A stretch of 64,000 bases of DNA from Cytophagaceae bacterium (lineage in GTDB: Bacteria; Bacteroidota; Bacteroidia; Cytophagales; Flexibacteraceae), in the NCBI GenBank assembly GCA_027490155.1, contig JAIXYP010000069.1:186001-250000 (forward strand), written 5' to 3'. Below are positions 34,713 to 44,453 of the stretch, one piece after another. The notes below the pieces were generated by a model. That model had not been told where the DNA came from and did not search any database. It saw nothing but the letters and a program-made list of their open reading frames with translations. Position numbers and translations under genes: made by a program. Each line of letters begins with the position of its first letter. The stretch's first letter is position 1.

Positions 34713-36011
34713 TCACCCACCATACCGTTCTAATAATTCAATCCGATCAGCGGAGCTGAGGCGGTCCATAAACAATAGTAGGTTGTCATCCACTACCATT
34801 ATCTTCTGTGATGAATAGTCGAATAGGGGTGGATTTATTTCTTTGACACGCTGGAGTTGAACGATTCTTCTTAGGGCATCATCCACCGAGTTACTTTGGA
34901 TATTTCCATTTTGAGGATGGTGTTGATGTAGCCATTTTTGTAGATTGTATTTACTAAGCCCTTTCCGAAGTTCGTCTGTTGTATGGCTAAGGATAAACCG
35001 AAGTATCCAGCTGTGGAGTTTAAGTTTAGAGCTACTGAGTCCCTTAACGAACCGATCAAAATTGCCCGTAAGGCGGTTGGTGATGGTGTCATTGATGGCG
35101 CTCACGACACGTTCAACAGGTGTAATATCGTTTAGTTGGATTTCCGATGGTTGCGTTTCGTAAATCAGGAGGTCATAACAAGTTTGGTAACAAATCTTCT
35201 GGAGAATGCCAATATTGCCGAAGGAATTAACAATGATATATTCAATGATTTCATCTGACCATTTGATGTTGAGGTAGGGTGCACCTTTTAGGATAACGGC
35301 GCGCATTTGTTCCCTTGTCCAGTCCGAACAATCAATATTATTGACACGTGTCTCTAGGTCACCATTATAGCTCTCCAATCGACCTTTATCCATCCAGACC
35401 CCAATAACCAAGATCCTATAGCCAGCTTCCATCAGGTGTTTGAACTCAACCGTGAAGGCCGCAATCTGATCATCATTGACGTACTGAAAGTCCTCTAGAA
35501 TGATTAATTTATCAAAATTGACGTTCTCGAGAGCCCTAAGAATATCATTGATGTTTTCGATATCAACTGGAAAAGTCGAGCCAGTTTTGGTGCTACCTGT
35601 CTGTTGATTATCTTCGTTCGAAATACCACCTCCAAGGATTTTGACAGATAGATTAAGATTTTTTTGTGTTCTAGCTTGCGTGGTTTCGGTTGTTTGATGT
35701 TGGGTATAATCCACATACCCAGCTGTTTTCAGGAGATCCTTGTAAAACGAACCGATAGTAGTTTTGTAACTACATTTTATTTCTACATACGGGATCGCCT
35801 GCTTATTAATTTGCCCAGAGGTAGTAATTTGTTTAATGTACTTTTTGCGTAGTGTAGATTTGCCTTGTTTGGAACGCCCGTGCAATACCGCAATACCATA
35901 ACTATCTAACGCCTGCCTGAAGGCTCCATCCACAGTTGGGCGCTCCACGTACGAAAGCGGAGGCTCGTTATTTGACCCATATACTTCTGACAGTTTATGT
36001 AGGTGTTCCAT
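34713..36011 (-). CDS. Orphan P-loop NTPase (AAA/STAND-like ATP-binding protein)
   Basis: The 432-residue protein has Walker A GRSKQGKS (45-52) and a Walker B-like strand LIILEDF (169-175, E173 D174), then a sensor-like strand YRILVIGVW. The segment before Walker A (YVERPTVDGAFRQALDSYGI) and the helical part after the NTPase core look like Cdc6/Orc- or STAND-type ATPases; the C-terminal 130 residues resemble a winged-helix region. No sensor or effector domain could be named. Its DNA is clearly more AT-rich than its neighbours and it sits alone beside a broken HipB-like gene, suggesting horizontal acquisition. A defence or regulatory role is speculation. Confidence 0.7.
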   Translation of the reverse strand: MEHLHKLSEVYGSNNEPPLSYVERPTVDGAFRQALDSYGIAVLHGRSKQGKSTLRKKYIKQITTSGQINKQAIPYVEIKCSYKTTIGSFYKDLLKTAGYVDYTQHQTTETTQARTQKNLNLSVKILGGGISNEDNQQTGSTKTGSTFPVDIENINDILRALENVNFDKLIILEDFQYVNDDQIAAFTVEFKHLMEAGYRILVIGVWMDKGRLESYNGDLETRVNNIDCSDWTREQMRAVILKGAPYLNIKWSDEIIEYIIVNSFGNIGILQKICYQTCYDLLIYETQPSEIQLNDITPVERVVSAINDTITNRLTGNFDRFVKGLSSSKLKLHSWILRFILSHTTDELRKGLSKYNLQKWLHQHHPQNGNIQSNSVDDALRRIVQLQRVKEINPPLFDYSSQKIMVVDDNLLLFMDRLSSADRIELLERYGG

Positions 36012-36041
36012 ATCGTAAAGGTAACAGTTTCCTTAACATGT

Positions 36042-36074
36042 CCCGAGGCATTAGGTAGGGGCATATACCTCGGG
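36042..36074. repeat. Inverted repeat CCCGAGG/CCTCGGG upstream of the orphan NTPase gene
   Basis: CCCGAGG at 36042-36048 and CCTCGGG at 36068-36074 are perfect inverted copies 19 bp apart. The repeat lies in the 87-bp gap between the NTPase start and the formiminotransferase gene stop. It has no T run in either direction, so an operator or a weak terminator are both possible. Confidence 0.45.
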
Positions 36075-36098
36075 AAATTTAAGGTGGAAATCAATGTA

Positions 36099-37763
36099 TT
36101 ACACCTTCCCCATCACAACAGCCATGATCGCGACTTCATGATCAGCCGCGGCTTGCTCTAGGGCAGTTGCGCGGGCCAAAATTTCGATTACGGTTGGGTT
36201 GGTTTGGTCTAGGCCAGCGGCATTGATCCGGACATTGAGCCCCGCACCTCGGACGGCGGCACGGGCACAAAGCACACCGACACCAGCATCCGAAACAGAA
36301 TTGGGGTTGCCTCGCTCGGCCATGGCAGCTAATAGAGGCATGGTGGCTAGGGAGGTTTCCATCACCCGAAGTGGTATTTGGGTGGCATAGAGGGTGGCTT
36401 CGGCAATGGCGTGTTTGCGTTGTGCCTTTTCGTCAGGGGTGGCTTTGGGAAGCCCAAAGGCCTCCATAACCAACTCAAAGGAACGGGTATCTTCATCTAC
36501 CAAGGCAATAAGCTGACGTTGTAGGGCCATACCTTTGTCGGCGATGTCGCTGAAATAGGCCCACTGATCGTCCCAGCCTCGTTTGTGGCTGCTGAGGTTG
36601 GCGACCATGTTGCTGAGGGCAGCGGCAAGGCTACCGAGTACTGCGGATACTGATCCACCACCGGGGGCAGGGCTTTCGCTACTGGTTTCGTTGACAAAGT
36701 CAGCGACGGTCATATTGACCAAACGACTTTGTTTAGGATCGGCTAGCAGGTACTCAAGTACTTTTCTAGCAGGGTCAAAAGGTTTAAGGTCATCTAGGCC
36801 CATGCTTTTGACAGCTATCTTGATCAATTCGGCATCAGAGACTCCGACAGAACGCTCTTGTTTGCGCAGGTAATGCCGGCCCGCATCGGTAAGGACGGAT
36901 AGGGGCACAAGGCCGACGATTTCGGTACCGGTGACCCTTAGGCCACGGGCAGTGGCACTGGCGACAACGGCATCAAAAGCCTCATGGACGGAGGTGATGC
37001 TGATGTTGGTGAGGTTCATGCTGACTTGGGCGATGCCATATTCTTCTATCAGCCAGCCAATTGCTTTGGCAGCTTTGAGGGTGCCAGGCTGCCTGATTTC
37101 GGTGATAGTGCCGTCGGCCTGTTTTTCTTTGATGAGGCGGCCTGCTTCCCGAACATCAAAAGCAACGGCATTGGCCCTGCGGGTGCTGGTGGTATTGAGG
37201 TTGAAGTTGAGGGCAATCAGGAAATCACGTGCGCCAATTGCTGTGGCCCCTGTTTCGGGTACAAAGGTGGTTGGTCCGAAGTCTGGTTTCCAGTCAGGAT
37301 TGTTGAGTTTGTTGGCAAGTCCTTCATACTCGCCAGAGCGGACATCGGCTAGGTTGCGACGTGCCGGGCTGCTAGCTGCGGCTTCATAAAGGTAAACTGG
37401 GTAGTTGAGCTCACGCGCGACTCGCTCGGCCAATTGGCGAGCATATTCGGCTGCTTGCTCCATCGTCACACCACTGACCGGGATAATTGGGCAGACATCT
37501 GTGGCACCAAAGCGGGGATGTTCCCCCTTGTGGTGGCGCATATCGATGGTGGCTTTGGCTTGTTTGATGGCACGGAATGCAGCCTCAAGTACTGCCTCGG
37601 GACTGCCAGCCATCGTGACTACGGTGCGGTTGGTTGCGGCTCCCGGATCCACATCTAATAGCTGAACGCCAGCTACGGAGCTGATTTGGTCTGTGATGCC
37701 TTTGATGATGGTCAGGTCACGACCTTCGGAAAAATTGGGGACGCACTCGATGAGCTGCTGCAC
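36099..37763 (-). CDS. ftcD: Glutamate formimidoyltransferase / formimidoyltetrahydrofolate cyclodeaminase
   Basis: The 554-residue fusion protein has a formiminotransferase N-terminal domain (CVPNFSEGRD at residues 8-17, then MRHHKGEHPRFGATDVCPI with the active-site His), a formiminotransferase C domain to about residue 300, and a cyclodeaminase domain (about 345-554, with SSESPAPGGGSVSAVLGSLA and ANLSSHKRG). It transfers the formimino group of formiminoglutamate, a histidine degradation product, to tetrahydrofolate and releases ammonia to give methenyl-THF. No hut gene is beside it. Length agrees with the two-domain bacterial and eukaryotic forms. Confidence 0.94.
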   Translation of the reverse strand: MQQLIECVPNFSEGRDLTIIKGITDQISSVAGVQLLDVDPGAATNRTVVTMAGSPEAVLEAAFRAIKQAKATIDMRHHKGEHPRFGATDVCPIIPVSGVTMEQAAEYARQLAERVARELNYPVYLYEAAASSPARRNLADVRSGEYEGLANKLNNPDWKPDFGPTTFVPETGATAIGARDFLIALNFNLNTTSTRRANAVAFDVREAGRLIKEKQADGTITEIRQPGTLKAAKAIGWLIEEYGIAQVSMNLTNISITSVHEAFDAVVASATARGLRVTGTEIVGLVPLSVLTDAGRHYLRKQERSVGVSDAELIKIAVKSMGLDDLKPFDPARKVLEYLLADPKQSRLVNMTVADFVNETSSESPAPGGGSVSAVLGSLAAALSNMVANLSSHKRGWDDQWAYFSDIADKGMALQRQLIALVDEDTRSFELVMEAFGLPKATPDEKAQRKHAIAEATLYATQIPLRVMETSLATMPLLAAMAERGNPNSVSDAGVGVLCARAAVRGAGLNVRINAAGLDQTNPTVIEILARATALEQAAADHEVAIMAVVMGKV

Positions 37764-37989
37764 GGTGATGTTGAAGAATTGATGTTTGGTGTACTAGTTT
37801 CTGTGGCTAGGACCAATGATTGTTGGCATAGCGCATCGTATTGTTGCAAAGATGCGACAGGAGTCCGCAACTCGGCTTATCTTGCCTGCCTAGCCCAGAT
37901 AGGCTGGTGGGGTCAGAACAAGTTGGTAAATCAAATTATTATCAACTGCCAAAGCAAATGAAACCCACTGATGCTGGCAGATAATTATC

Positions 37990-39093
37990 ATGAGCAATAC
38001 AATTGGTCGTTTTTTTCGTGTCACAAGCTGGGGAGAAAGCCATGGACCTGCCGTTGGTGCGGTGGTGGATGGATGCCCTGCAGGCCTAACACTTGACCTA
38101 GAGCAGATCCAGTACCAGCTGGATCGCCGCAAACCAGGTCAAAGTAGTATCACGACCCCACGTAAGGAAGAGGACAAGTTGCAACTATTGAGCGGGTTGT
38201 ATGAAGGCCGGACCACTGGTGCACCAATCGCCTTACAACTGGCCAATCAGGATGCCCGCCCGCAGGACTATGATGCCTTTGCGTTGGCCTATCGCCCTAG
38301 CCATGCAGACTATACCTATGACCTCAAATATGGCTTCCGTGACCCAAGAGGTGGTGGGCGTAGCTCAGCTAGGGTAACGGCAGGTTGGGTAGCTGCAGGC
38401 GCAATTGCCCAGCAACTATTGGCCATTCATGGTATTGCGATCGTTGCATACGTGAGCCAAGTAGGTCCGATTATCCTTGACAAACAACATCAATCTCTTG
38501 ATCTAGAGGCAGTCGATGCTACTCCTGTCCGTTGTCCTGACCCCGATGTTGCCGCCCAAATGATGGCCTACATCGAGCAGGTAAAGGCCGAACATGACAG
38601 CACAGGTGGTGTTGTAACCTGTGTTGTACGGCAGATGGTGGCTGGTCTTGGGGCACCCATATTCGGCAAGTTGCAGGCCGAGCTAGCCCATGCCATGCTG
38701 TGCCTCAATGCGGTCCATGGGTTTGAGTACGGGTCCGGCTTTGCTGGTGTAGCCATGTGTGGCAGCCAACATAACGATCCTTTTGTAGTCTCTAACCAAG
38801 GGGCAGTATCTACCTTGACAAATAACAGTGGAGGCATCCAGGGAGGTATCTCGAACGGAGAGGACTTGTACTTTCGGGTGGCTTTCAAACCAACGGCTAC
38901 TATTTTGCAGGCTCAACAGACAGTCAATCAAACCAAGGAGGCCATCACCCTGCCTGCCAAAGGCCGTCATGACCCATGTGTTGTGCCAAGGGCGGTGGCT
39001 ATCGTGGAGGCCCTAACGGCTATCGTGTTGGCGGATGCCCTGCTTGAGGCGCGGTTATCTCAAGTTGCTATTGGTGGGCCTAATCTTGTTTGA
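37990..39093 (+). CDS. aroC: Chorismate synthase
   Basis: The 367-residue enzyme has all three family signatures: GRFFRVTSWGESHGPAVGAV near the N-terminus, RDPRGGGRSSARVTAGWVAA in the middle and GRHDPCVVPRAV near the C-terminus. It makes chorismate from 5-enolpyruvylshikimate 3-phosphate with reduced FMN, the last step of the shikimate pathway, in the cytoplasm. Length is typical. It is divergent from ftcD and followed 40 bp later by an unrelated membrane protein gene. Confidence 0.97.
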   Translation: MSNTIGRFFRVTSWGESHGPAVGAVVDGCPAGLTLDLEQIQYQLDRRKPGQSSITTPRKEEDKLQLLSGLYEGRTTGAPIALQLANQDARPQDYDAFALAYRPSHADYTYDLKYGFRDPRGGGRSSARVTAGWVAAGAIAQQLLAIHGIAIVAYVSQVGPIILDKQHQSLDLEAVDATPVRCPDPDVAAQMMAYIEQVKAEHDSTGGVVTCVVRQMVAGLGAPIFGKLQAELAHAMLCLNAVHGFEYGSGFAGVAMCGSQHNDPFVVSNQGAVSTLTNNSGGIQGGISNGEDLYFRVAFKPTATILQAQQTVNQTKEAITLPAKGRHDPCVVPRAVAIVEALTAIVLADALLEARLSQVAIGGPNLV

Positions 39094-39133
39094 TTGACCT
39101 TTGATATTATCCCATCCCCTAAGTCTTTACGCT

Positions 39134-39856
39134 ATGTTCCTGTTCCGCATCATCGAGACCTTACAGCCGCCCTATATAGATGGAGACATCAAAGCGGCAT
39201 TTGGCATCATGGTGTTGCTGACTTTGGTCTATGCCGTCTATCTCACGGTTCGGCTCAAGTCGCCCCTATGGCTCGTTTGGTTGATGCCGGGCTGGGCAGT
39301 GGTAGCAACCGTTGTGGCGCGGTCTGGCAGGTTGATCAATCAGGATCAGATTTCACCACTCTTTATATTATTGCCGACGCTGCCGATCGCCTTTTGGTTT
39401 TTGGCAATGCGGACTAAACGGTTAGATGATGGGCTAAAGCGCCTACCAAATGTCTGGTTGATTTTGCCTCACGCGCTGCGCATCGGAGTTGAGTGGGTGC
39501 TGGCAGAGCTCTATTGGGACAAGGTAATCCCGTTCCAGATGACATTTGAGGGCTATAATTTTGATGTGCTGTCTGGCATTGGTGCCCTAGTGCTAGGCCT
39601 ACTCTTAGTCCTGAAACCAAACCAAGTGACTCCCAAGATCATCAAGTGGTACAACTACATTGGCTTGACCTTGCTGGTTACCATCGTGATGATAGCAGTT
39701 TTGTCGGCGCCGTTACCTATTAGGCAGTTCATGAACGCACCGGCCAACACCATGGTAGCCTTCTTTCCCATGATTCTGCTACCGACGATCATCGTCCCGA
39801 TGGCGGCGGTGCTCCATTTGCTAAGTCTGCGGAAGCTGGACCTACAGACCCAATAA
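39134..39856 (+). CDS. Conserved integral membrane protein of unknown function
   Basis: From the ATG at 39134 the product has 240 residues with about six or seven hydrophobic segments. Conserved-looking loop residues include LPHALRIGVEWVLAELYW and PFQMTFEGYNFDVLSGIGAL, which I associate with a Bacteroidota membrane family without known function. A TTG start at 39101 would add 11 residues. It lies 40 bp after aroC and may be cotranscribed. Confidence 0.7.
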   Translation: MFLFRIIETLQPPYIDGDIKAAFGIMVLLTLVYAVYLTVRLKSPLWLVWLMPGWAVVATVVARSGRLINQDQISPLFILLPTLPIAFWFLAMRTKRLDDGLKRLPNVWLILPHALRIGVEWVLAELYWDKVIPFQMTFEGYNFDVLSGIGALVLGLLLVLKPNQVTPKIIKWYNYIGLTLLVTIVMIAVLSAPLPIRQFMNAPANTMVAFFPMILLPTIIVPMAAVLHLLSLRKLDLQTQ

Positions 39857-39898
39857 ATCTGACCATCGGGTTGTGGCCTATCTATTAAACTAAGGGAT

Positions 39899-42800
39899 CT
39901 AAAGCCCTAACATCGTGAAGCTGGCCCAATAGGCAGGATTGCTTGGGTGTTTGCGCCTTGTCATTTGTTGGGCCTCGGCAAAGGCGGCCCGTTTGGTCTG
40001 GCCACCAATCCAGTTTTGGTAGAAGGCAGTCATGAGCTCTGTCGTGATTTTATCGTCAACCTTAAAGAAACTGAAGATGACGTTGTGCGCTCCTGCAACC
40101 AAGAAGGCACGTTGCAGGCCATAGACGCCCTCACCATTCTGAAGATGTCCGGCACCTGTTTCGCAGGCTGATAGCACAACCAACTCGGTCCGGCTCAGGT
40201 TCATGTTCATGGCTTCGTAGGCAGTCAGGACACCAGAGCGTTGGTTAAGGTTGGTAGTAGAGTCCTCGTTGACCAAATCACCACCACCAGCTAGGACCAA
40301 GCCTACTTTGAGCAAACTGGTTTCTGCCGTCTGGACCTCAGCTTTGAGGCCAGTTTTGGCGTTCTCATCTTCCTCGGATACAAATGCCCCATGTGTAGCA
40401 ATATGCAAGACCTCAGGGATGTCAGTATTGCGGATGGTTTCCTCCTTGGCTTGTGCTCCCAGTAGGGTTGTGATAGACCATTGGCTCCCTTTTAGCACCT
40501 TGGCAATTGCCTGTGTTTCGGCCTCGGTGCCCGGTAGTTGTTTCAGCTCCGTGCCGAGGGCCGTCATGGCCTGCCGTTGGGCCGCGGTGCTGTAATAAGA
40601 TGGGTTGCCGACTAAAAGCGCAGATTTTGGTGTGCCGGAGGTTTTGCTTTGCGCTTTTGCATTTTTGGTCGACCTCCCACTATTGTTAGCGGTTGCTAAA
40701 TCTGCCGCCTTGATTAGCTCGGCAGTATTAGAGACGGAGATCAAGTTAATTTCGTCACTCAGGAACTGGCCTAGATGGCGCTGTAAACCCGCTAGATTGA
40801 GCTGGTTATAGACCCCATCGGCGGAGAGATAAACAGTACTACCCTTAGGGATGTAAGGGGCCAGCTGACGCCAAAAAGCTTGGTAGCTAAGCGTGTCGGG
40901 CAGGTTGTATCGCATGGCGTTACGATAGTATCGGATGGCCTTTTGCTCTAGGTACTTGCCACTTGTAAGAGGGATCATTTCTGGCCTTTTGTGTGGCCCA
41001 CCGATCAGCAGTGCGACATAGCTAATTGTATCAGCATTGCTGGCCTCATAGCCGACAGTCCGGATGATCTCGATGGCGTATTCTTGTTTGCCTAGGCGTT
41101 TCAGGACCTGATCATAGGTCGGCATACGGCTGCTTCGGTTCATCTGGGCGAAGTCCGCACTGCGTTCGTTTAGCTCTTTTTCAAGCGATTCAGTCTGCTC
41201 TTGCAGTTTGTTCAGGTCGGTGGCTGCGGCCTCTTTGGTGTCTTTGGCATTAGCCAATAGGCCCGCAAGTTGCTCTTTGTTGGTTTGCCATTGGCGGTAG
41301 CTCCGGAGCATATCGGGGCTAAGGGACTTGAGCATTTTGTTGCGCAAGGACTGGCTGTTGCTCAGGAGGATGCCCTTTGTTGCTAGGCAATGGTTATATA
41401 GTAGCTCAGGACCAGTCCTGTCCTCTTGTTCGGATTGTGCCACCAGGGCCGCAAAGAAGTTGAATTCGGGTTGGCTTTGTTGCCAAAGGTTGGCCTTTTC
41501 CCGCTCGCTGAGGTAGGGGAAGTAGCTTTCGAAGTACTTGAGGTAACCTGCAGTGGTGGCCTGCATTTGTTTTTGTGCTTGCCGAGTCTGCCCGTCGAGG
41601 GCAAGGCAGCGTGCTTTGCGTCCCTTCAGCATCAGGAGCTTTGGGTGGGTTTCGTCAAAGTTATTGCTCAGGAGTTTGATGGCTTGGTCATATTGCTGAT
41701 TAGCCTGATCGAAGGCGCCAGTGTAGCGTGCCAAGTCGCCCAGTAAGGTCAGAACCTCAATGAGCTGGACAGGTTTGCGCCCCAATTTCTGTCTATATAT
41801 CTGGGCTGCCTTGTCAAGGAAAATGTGGGCACTGTCATCTTTCTCTAGGTCAATGTAAAGGGCTGCTATGTTCTTGAGCGCGTCGGCATATAACGGGTGG
41901 TTTTCGCCAAAGTTGTTGAGGTAGATATTGCGGGCTTCTATCAACAGTGGGAGCACCAGTCTTGCGCTATCCTGTTTCAGGTAGGTCGCTATGGCTTGCT
42001 CGGTGATGGCTTCTGCCACCTCAACATGGTTGGGGCCGAATGTGCGGCGGTACTTGTTAACAATTCGTGTTGAGAGTGCGATGCTCTTATCCTGATCACC
42101 CATCAACCGATAGAGTTTCTGGAGTACAGCTAGGCATTGGTAATGTTTGCGACTGCTATCTCCATAAATCATGACAGCATATTGGGCAGCCTCTTTGGCG
42201 CTTTTTTCCGCGCTGGCGTAGTCACCTAGCTGGAGGTAGGTCTGTCCCAGCCACATTAGAGGGGCAATCATTTTGGCTTTCGCCGAAGGGCCACGCTGCT
42301 CTGCTCGGATAAGCTGAGTCATGAAACCTGTTTCTGCCTTGCGATATTGACCACGGAGGTAGGCCAGGACAGGCTCGAGGTCATCACTTTGCTCGGCCAG
42401 CAAGGTTGGTGTGAGGTAGATGCGCCCTTCGGCTGCCATGGCATAGCCAATAAACTCTTCCGCCAAGTCATATTCGCCATATAGCAGGTATAGCCGTATG
42501 AGCTGCCGCATGGTTGCCACATGGACTGGTGAGCTGCGGTTTTCGGGTTTAGAGGCGATCTCGAGGGCCTTCACCAAGTGGTCTTCGGCTTGCAAATAGC
42601 CACCGATTGATAGCTCAACATCTGCTAGTTGCTGCAGTTGGGCTGCATAAAGTGGATGGTATTCTCCCCATGTGGACTTTACGGCTCGCTGATTGTCGGT
42701 AAGCTGTTTGCGGGCTGCACGCAGTTGGTCTGTTTCGTCCAGACAGCGCGCATACAAGCCTTGTAGCATTACTCTGTTGGCATTGCCAGCCACATAGGTG

Positions 42801-44296
42801 GGTTTGATGATAGGCTCGAAATAGACCTTAAAAGTATCAAGGCAAGCAGACCAACGACCAGCATAGAGACCCTCATAATAGGCTTTATTAATCACCTGCC
42901 GGCCGTAAATCGCAGATTTAGGACCACCAATCAGTTGGCCTAGGCCGATAAGTTTCTGCAAAGCAGCGGTTGCCATCTCGGTCGAGTCAAATTGAAGGGC
43001 GATTTTATACGCAATCTCTTGTATTTGTTTGCTGAGCTCTGGGTTGTATTGATAGGTTTGGTCCTCAAAGTGCAGCATAGCTCTGAGTTCCTCAAATGTT
43101 TGGTCCTGCAGTCCACGGCTAGCATACTCGCGCAGGATGGTTAATGATTTGATGGCCTCATACTCAGCAATACCTACCCATTTGTGGTCTACTGTGTTGA
43201 TGATAGTCTCGACTCGATTGGCAACTGGTCGGCTAAGGCCAGTCTCATAAAGCATCCCGATCAGCTCGCTATTGGCTCGCAACACAGGCAGGCTGGACTT
43301 GGGGTAACAGGTGCCTTTGCCTGCTAAGCTAACGGCTTTTTCGAAGGCCTCACTTGCTTTTTTGCGGTCTGCTTGCTGGTCATAAGCGTGGGCCTTGGCG
43401 AGCTGGAAATAAAAGTGCTGGACGGTGCTGCCCTTAAGCTTATTACCAAAAAAACCTTCTGCATTGGGCAGCATAGCCACAAACGCAGGGTGGTCTCCTG
43501 TGCTGATGGTAGCCTCGAGAGCGACAATCCAGAGATCGGCCAGGATTAGCGTAATCCTGTTATCTTTATTTTTGGGCCCTTGCTGCTGTAAGGCATGCTC
43601 AAGGATCAGGATACGTTTGTTAGCTAGGTCTTTAGCCTCAAAGTTGGCCCCCTTAGCTAGCAAGATGGCTGCCTTTAGGTGGTCCAGACGGGCGACCAAT
43701 AGGCTATCTGTATGCCTAACTGATGGTAGCTGTTCCAGGACCTGTTTGGCCAGATATCCGTAGCCATGCCGTAGGTAGATTTCTGCTATATCTGCCATTA
43801 GCTCGGTGCGCTGGCTAGGGCTAATGTCTTTATTGCTGATAACAGAGGGTACTAGCGGTCCGAGTTGACTTTGCATTGTATTATACTCGGTCTTGATGCC
43901 AAGAAAGCCACAATCTTGTATTTGAACTGCTAAGTCAAGTGCAGTGACATCGGCCTGTAGCATGTCATCATCAGGTCGGTTAATCGTTGTATGGACTGAT
44001 TTGACAAGTTTTTGGTATCGATCGGCTTGGCATTGGGCATTGGCTTGCCGTAGAGGCGTTACTTTGGCCCGATAGCCTGTTTCGTACTGTGCCGTCGAGC
44101 ACCCACTCATGATCCAGACCAGAACCCAAAAGATACTGAACGAGCCAAATAGGGATTGGACAGAAGTAGTCCATAGCCCAACGGACGAAGTGGCACAGCC
44201 CATTTGCCGCTCAGTTAGCCTCGAGGTAATGTCCGAGGTGGCGCCTGATGGAGCATAGGTAGGCGCTAAAAAATTTGGGCTAGTAGGACAGGTCAT
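39899..44296 (-). CDS. Large TPR-CHAT protein (caspase-like), predicted lipoprotein
   Basis: The 1465-residue protein has an N-terminal hydrophobic segment ending in a lipobox-like MSGC (Cys66), a long array of helical TPR-type repeats (about 150-1000, with motifs such as AEKSAKEAAQYAVMIYGDSS and GENHPLYADALKNIAALYID), a coiled-coil linker (about 1040-1090) and a C-terminal CHAT domain. The CHAT dyad is visible: His in IATHGAF (about residue 1302) and Cys in VLSACETG (about 1378). CHAT proteases are relatives of caspases and separase. The start may instead be Met32 (44203), which would put the lipobox at residue 35. Membrane anchoring of a CHAT protease suggests a surface or periplasmic role; targets are unknown. 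Confidence 0.9.
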   Translation of the reverse strand: MTCPTSPNFLAPTYAPSGATSDITSRLTERQMGCATSSVGLWTTSVQSLFGSFSIFWVLVWIMSGCSTAQYETGYRAKVTPLRQANAQCQADRYQKLVKSVHTTINRPDDDMLQADVTALDLAVQIQDCGFLGIKTEYNTMQSQLGPLVPSVISNKDISPSQRTELMADIAEIYLRHGYGYLAKQVLEQLPSVRHTDSLLVARLDHLKAAILLAKGANFEAKDLANKRILILEHALQQQGPKNKDNRITLILADLWIVALEATISTGDHPAFVAMLPNAEGFFGNKLKGSTVQHFYFQLAKAHAYDQQADRKKASEAFEKAVSLAGKGTCYPKSSLPVLRANSELIGMLYETGLSRPVANRVETIINTVDHKWVGIAEYEAIKSLTILREYASRGLQDQTFEELRAMLHFEDQTYQYNPELSKQIQEIAYKIALQFDSTEMATAALQKLIGLGQLIGGPKSAIYGRQVINKAYYEGLYAGRWSACLDTFKVYFEPIIKPTYVAGNANRVMLQGLYARCLDETDQLRAARKQLTDNQRAVKSTWGEYHPLYAAQLQQLADVELSIGGYLQAEDHLVKALEIASKPENRSSPVHVATMRQLIRLYLLYGEYDLAEEFIGYAMAAEGRIYLTPTLLAEQSDDLEPVLAYLRGQYRKAETGFMTQLIRAEQRGPSAKAKMIAPLMWLGQTYLQLGDYASAEKSAKEAAQYAVMIYGDSSRKHYQCLAVLQKLYRLMGDQDKSIALSTRIVNKYRRTFGPNHVEVAEAITEQAIATYLKQDSARLVLPLLIEARNIYLNNFGENHPLYADALKNIAALYIDLEKDDSAHIFLDKAAQIYRQKLGRKPVQLIEVLTLLGDLARYTGAFDQANQQYDQAIKLLSNNFDETHPKLLMLKGRKARCLALDGQTRQAQKQMQATTAGYLKYFESYFPYLSEREKANLWQQSQPEFNFFAALVAQSEQEDRTGPELLYNHCLATKGILLSNSQSLRNKMLKSLSPDMLRSYRQWQTNKEQLAGLLANAKDTKEAAATDLNKLQEQTESLEKELNERSADFAQMNRSSRMPTYDQVLKRLGKQEYAIEIIRTVGYEASNADTISYVALLIGGPHKRPEMIPLTSGKYLEQKAIRYYRNAMRYNLPDTLSYQAFWRQLAPYIPKGSTVYLSADGVYNQLNLAGLQRHLGQFLSDEINLISVSNTAELIKAADLATANNSGRSTKNAKAQSKTSGTPKSALLVGNPSYYSTAAQRQAMTALGTELKQLPGTEAETQAIAKVLKGSQWSITTLLGAQAKEETIRNTDIPEVLHIATHGAFVSEEDENAKTGLKAEVQTAETSLLKVGLVLAGGGDLVNEDSTTNLNQRSGVLTAYEAMNMNLSRTELVVLSACETGAGHLQNGEGVYGLQRAFLVAGAHNVIFSFFKVDDKITTELMTAFYQNWIGGQTKRAAFAEAQQMTRRKHPSNPAYWASFTMLGL

Positions 44297-44408
44297 CGAT
44301 CAGGTGCAAATGGTTGGCAATCCGTTGAAATTTAATGGATTTTGACTCAACTTGTGCCCCAACGTTGGATATTTTGTACAAGGCCACTGAGCCTTGAATG
44401 AAATTTAA

Positions 44409-44438
44409 TTTGGGTTTATATAACTATTTGTAACTTTG
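44409..44438 (+). promoter_or_regulatory. Bacteroidota-type promoter of the membrane protein gene
   Basis: TTTG at 44409-44412, an 18-bp spacer and TAACTTTG at 44431-44438 fit the consensus with one base less than the usual spacing. The predicted start near 44445 leaves a leader of only about 9 nt. Confidence 0.6.
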
Positions 44439-44453
44439 TAACGGCCCAAACCT

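Noticed and set aside
34403-36011. A toxin-antitoxin pair made of the HTH protein and the NTPase
   Set aside because: The genes are convergent and the HTH type normally pairs with HipA kinases, which the NTPase does not resemble.
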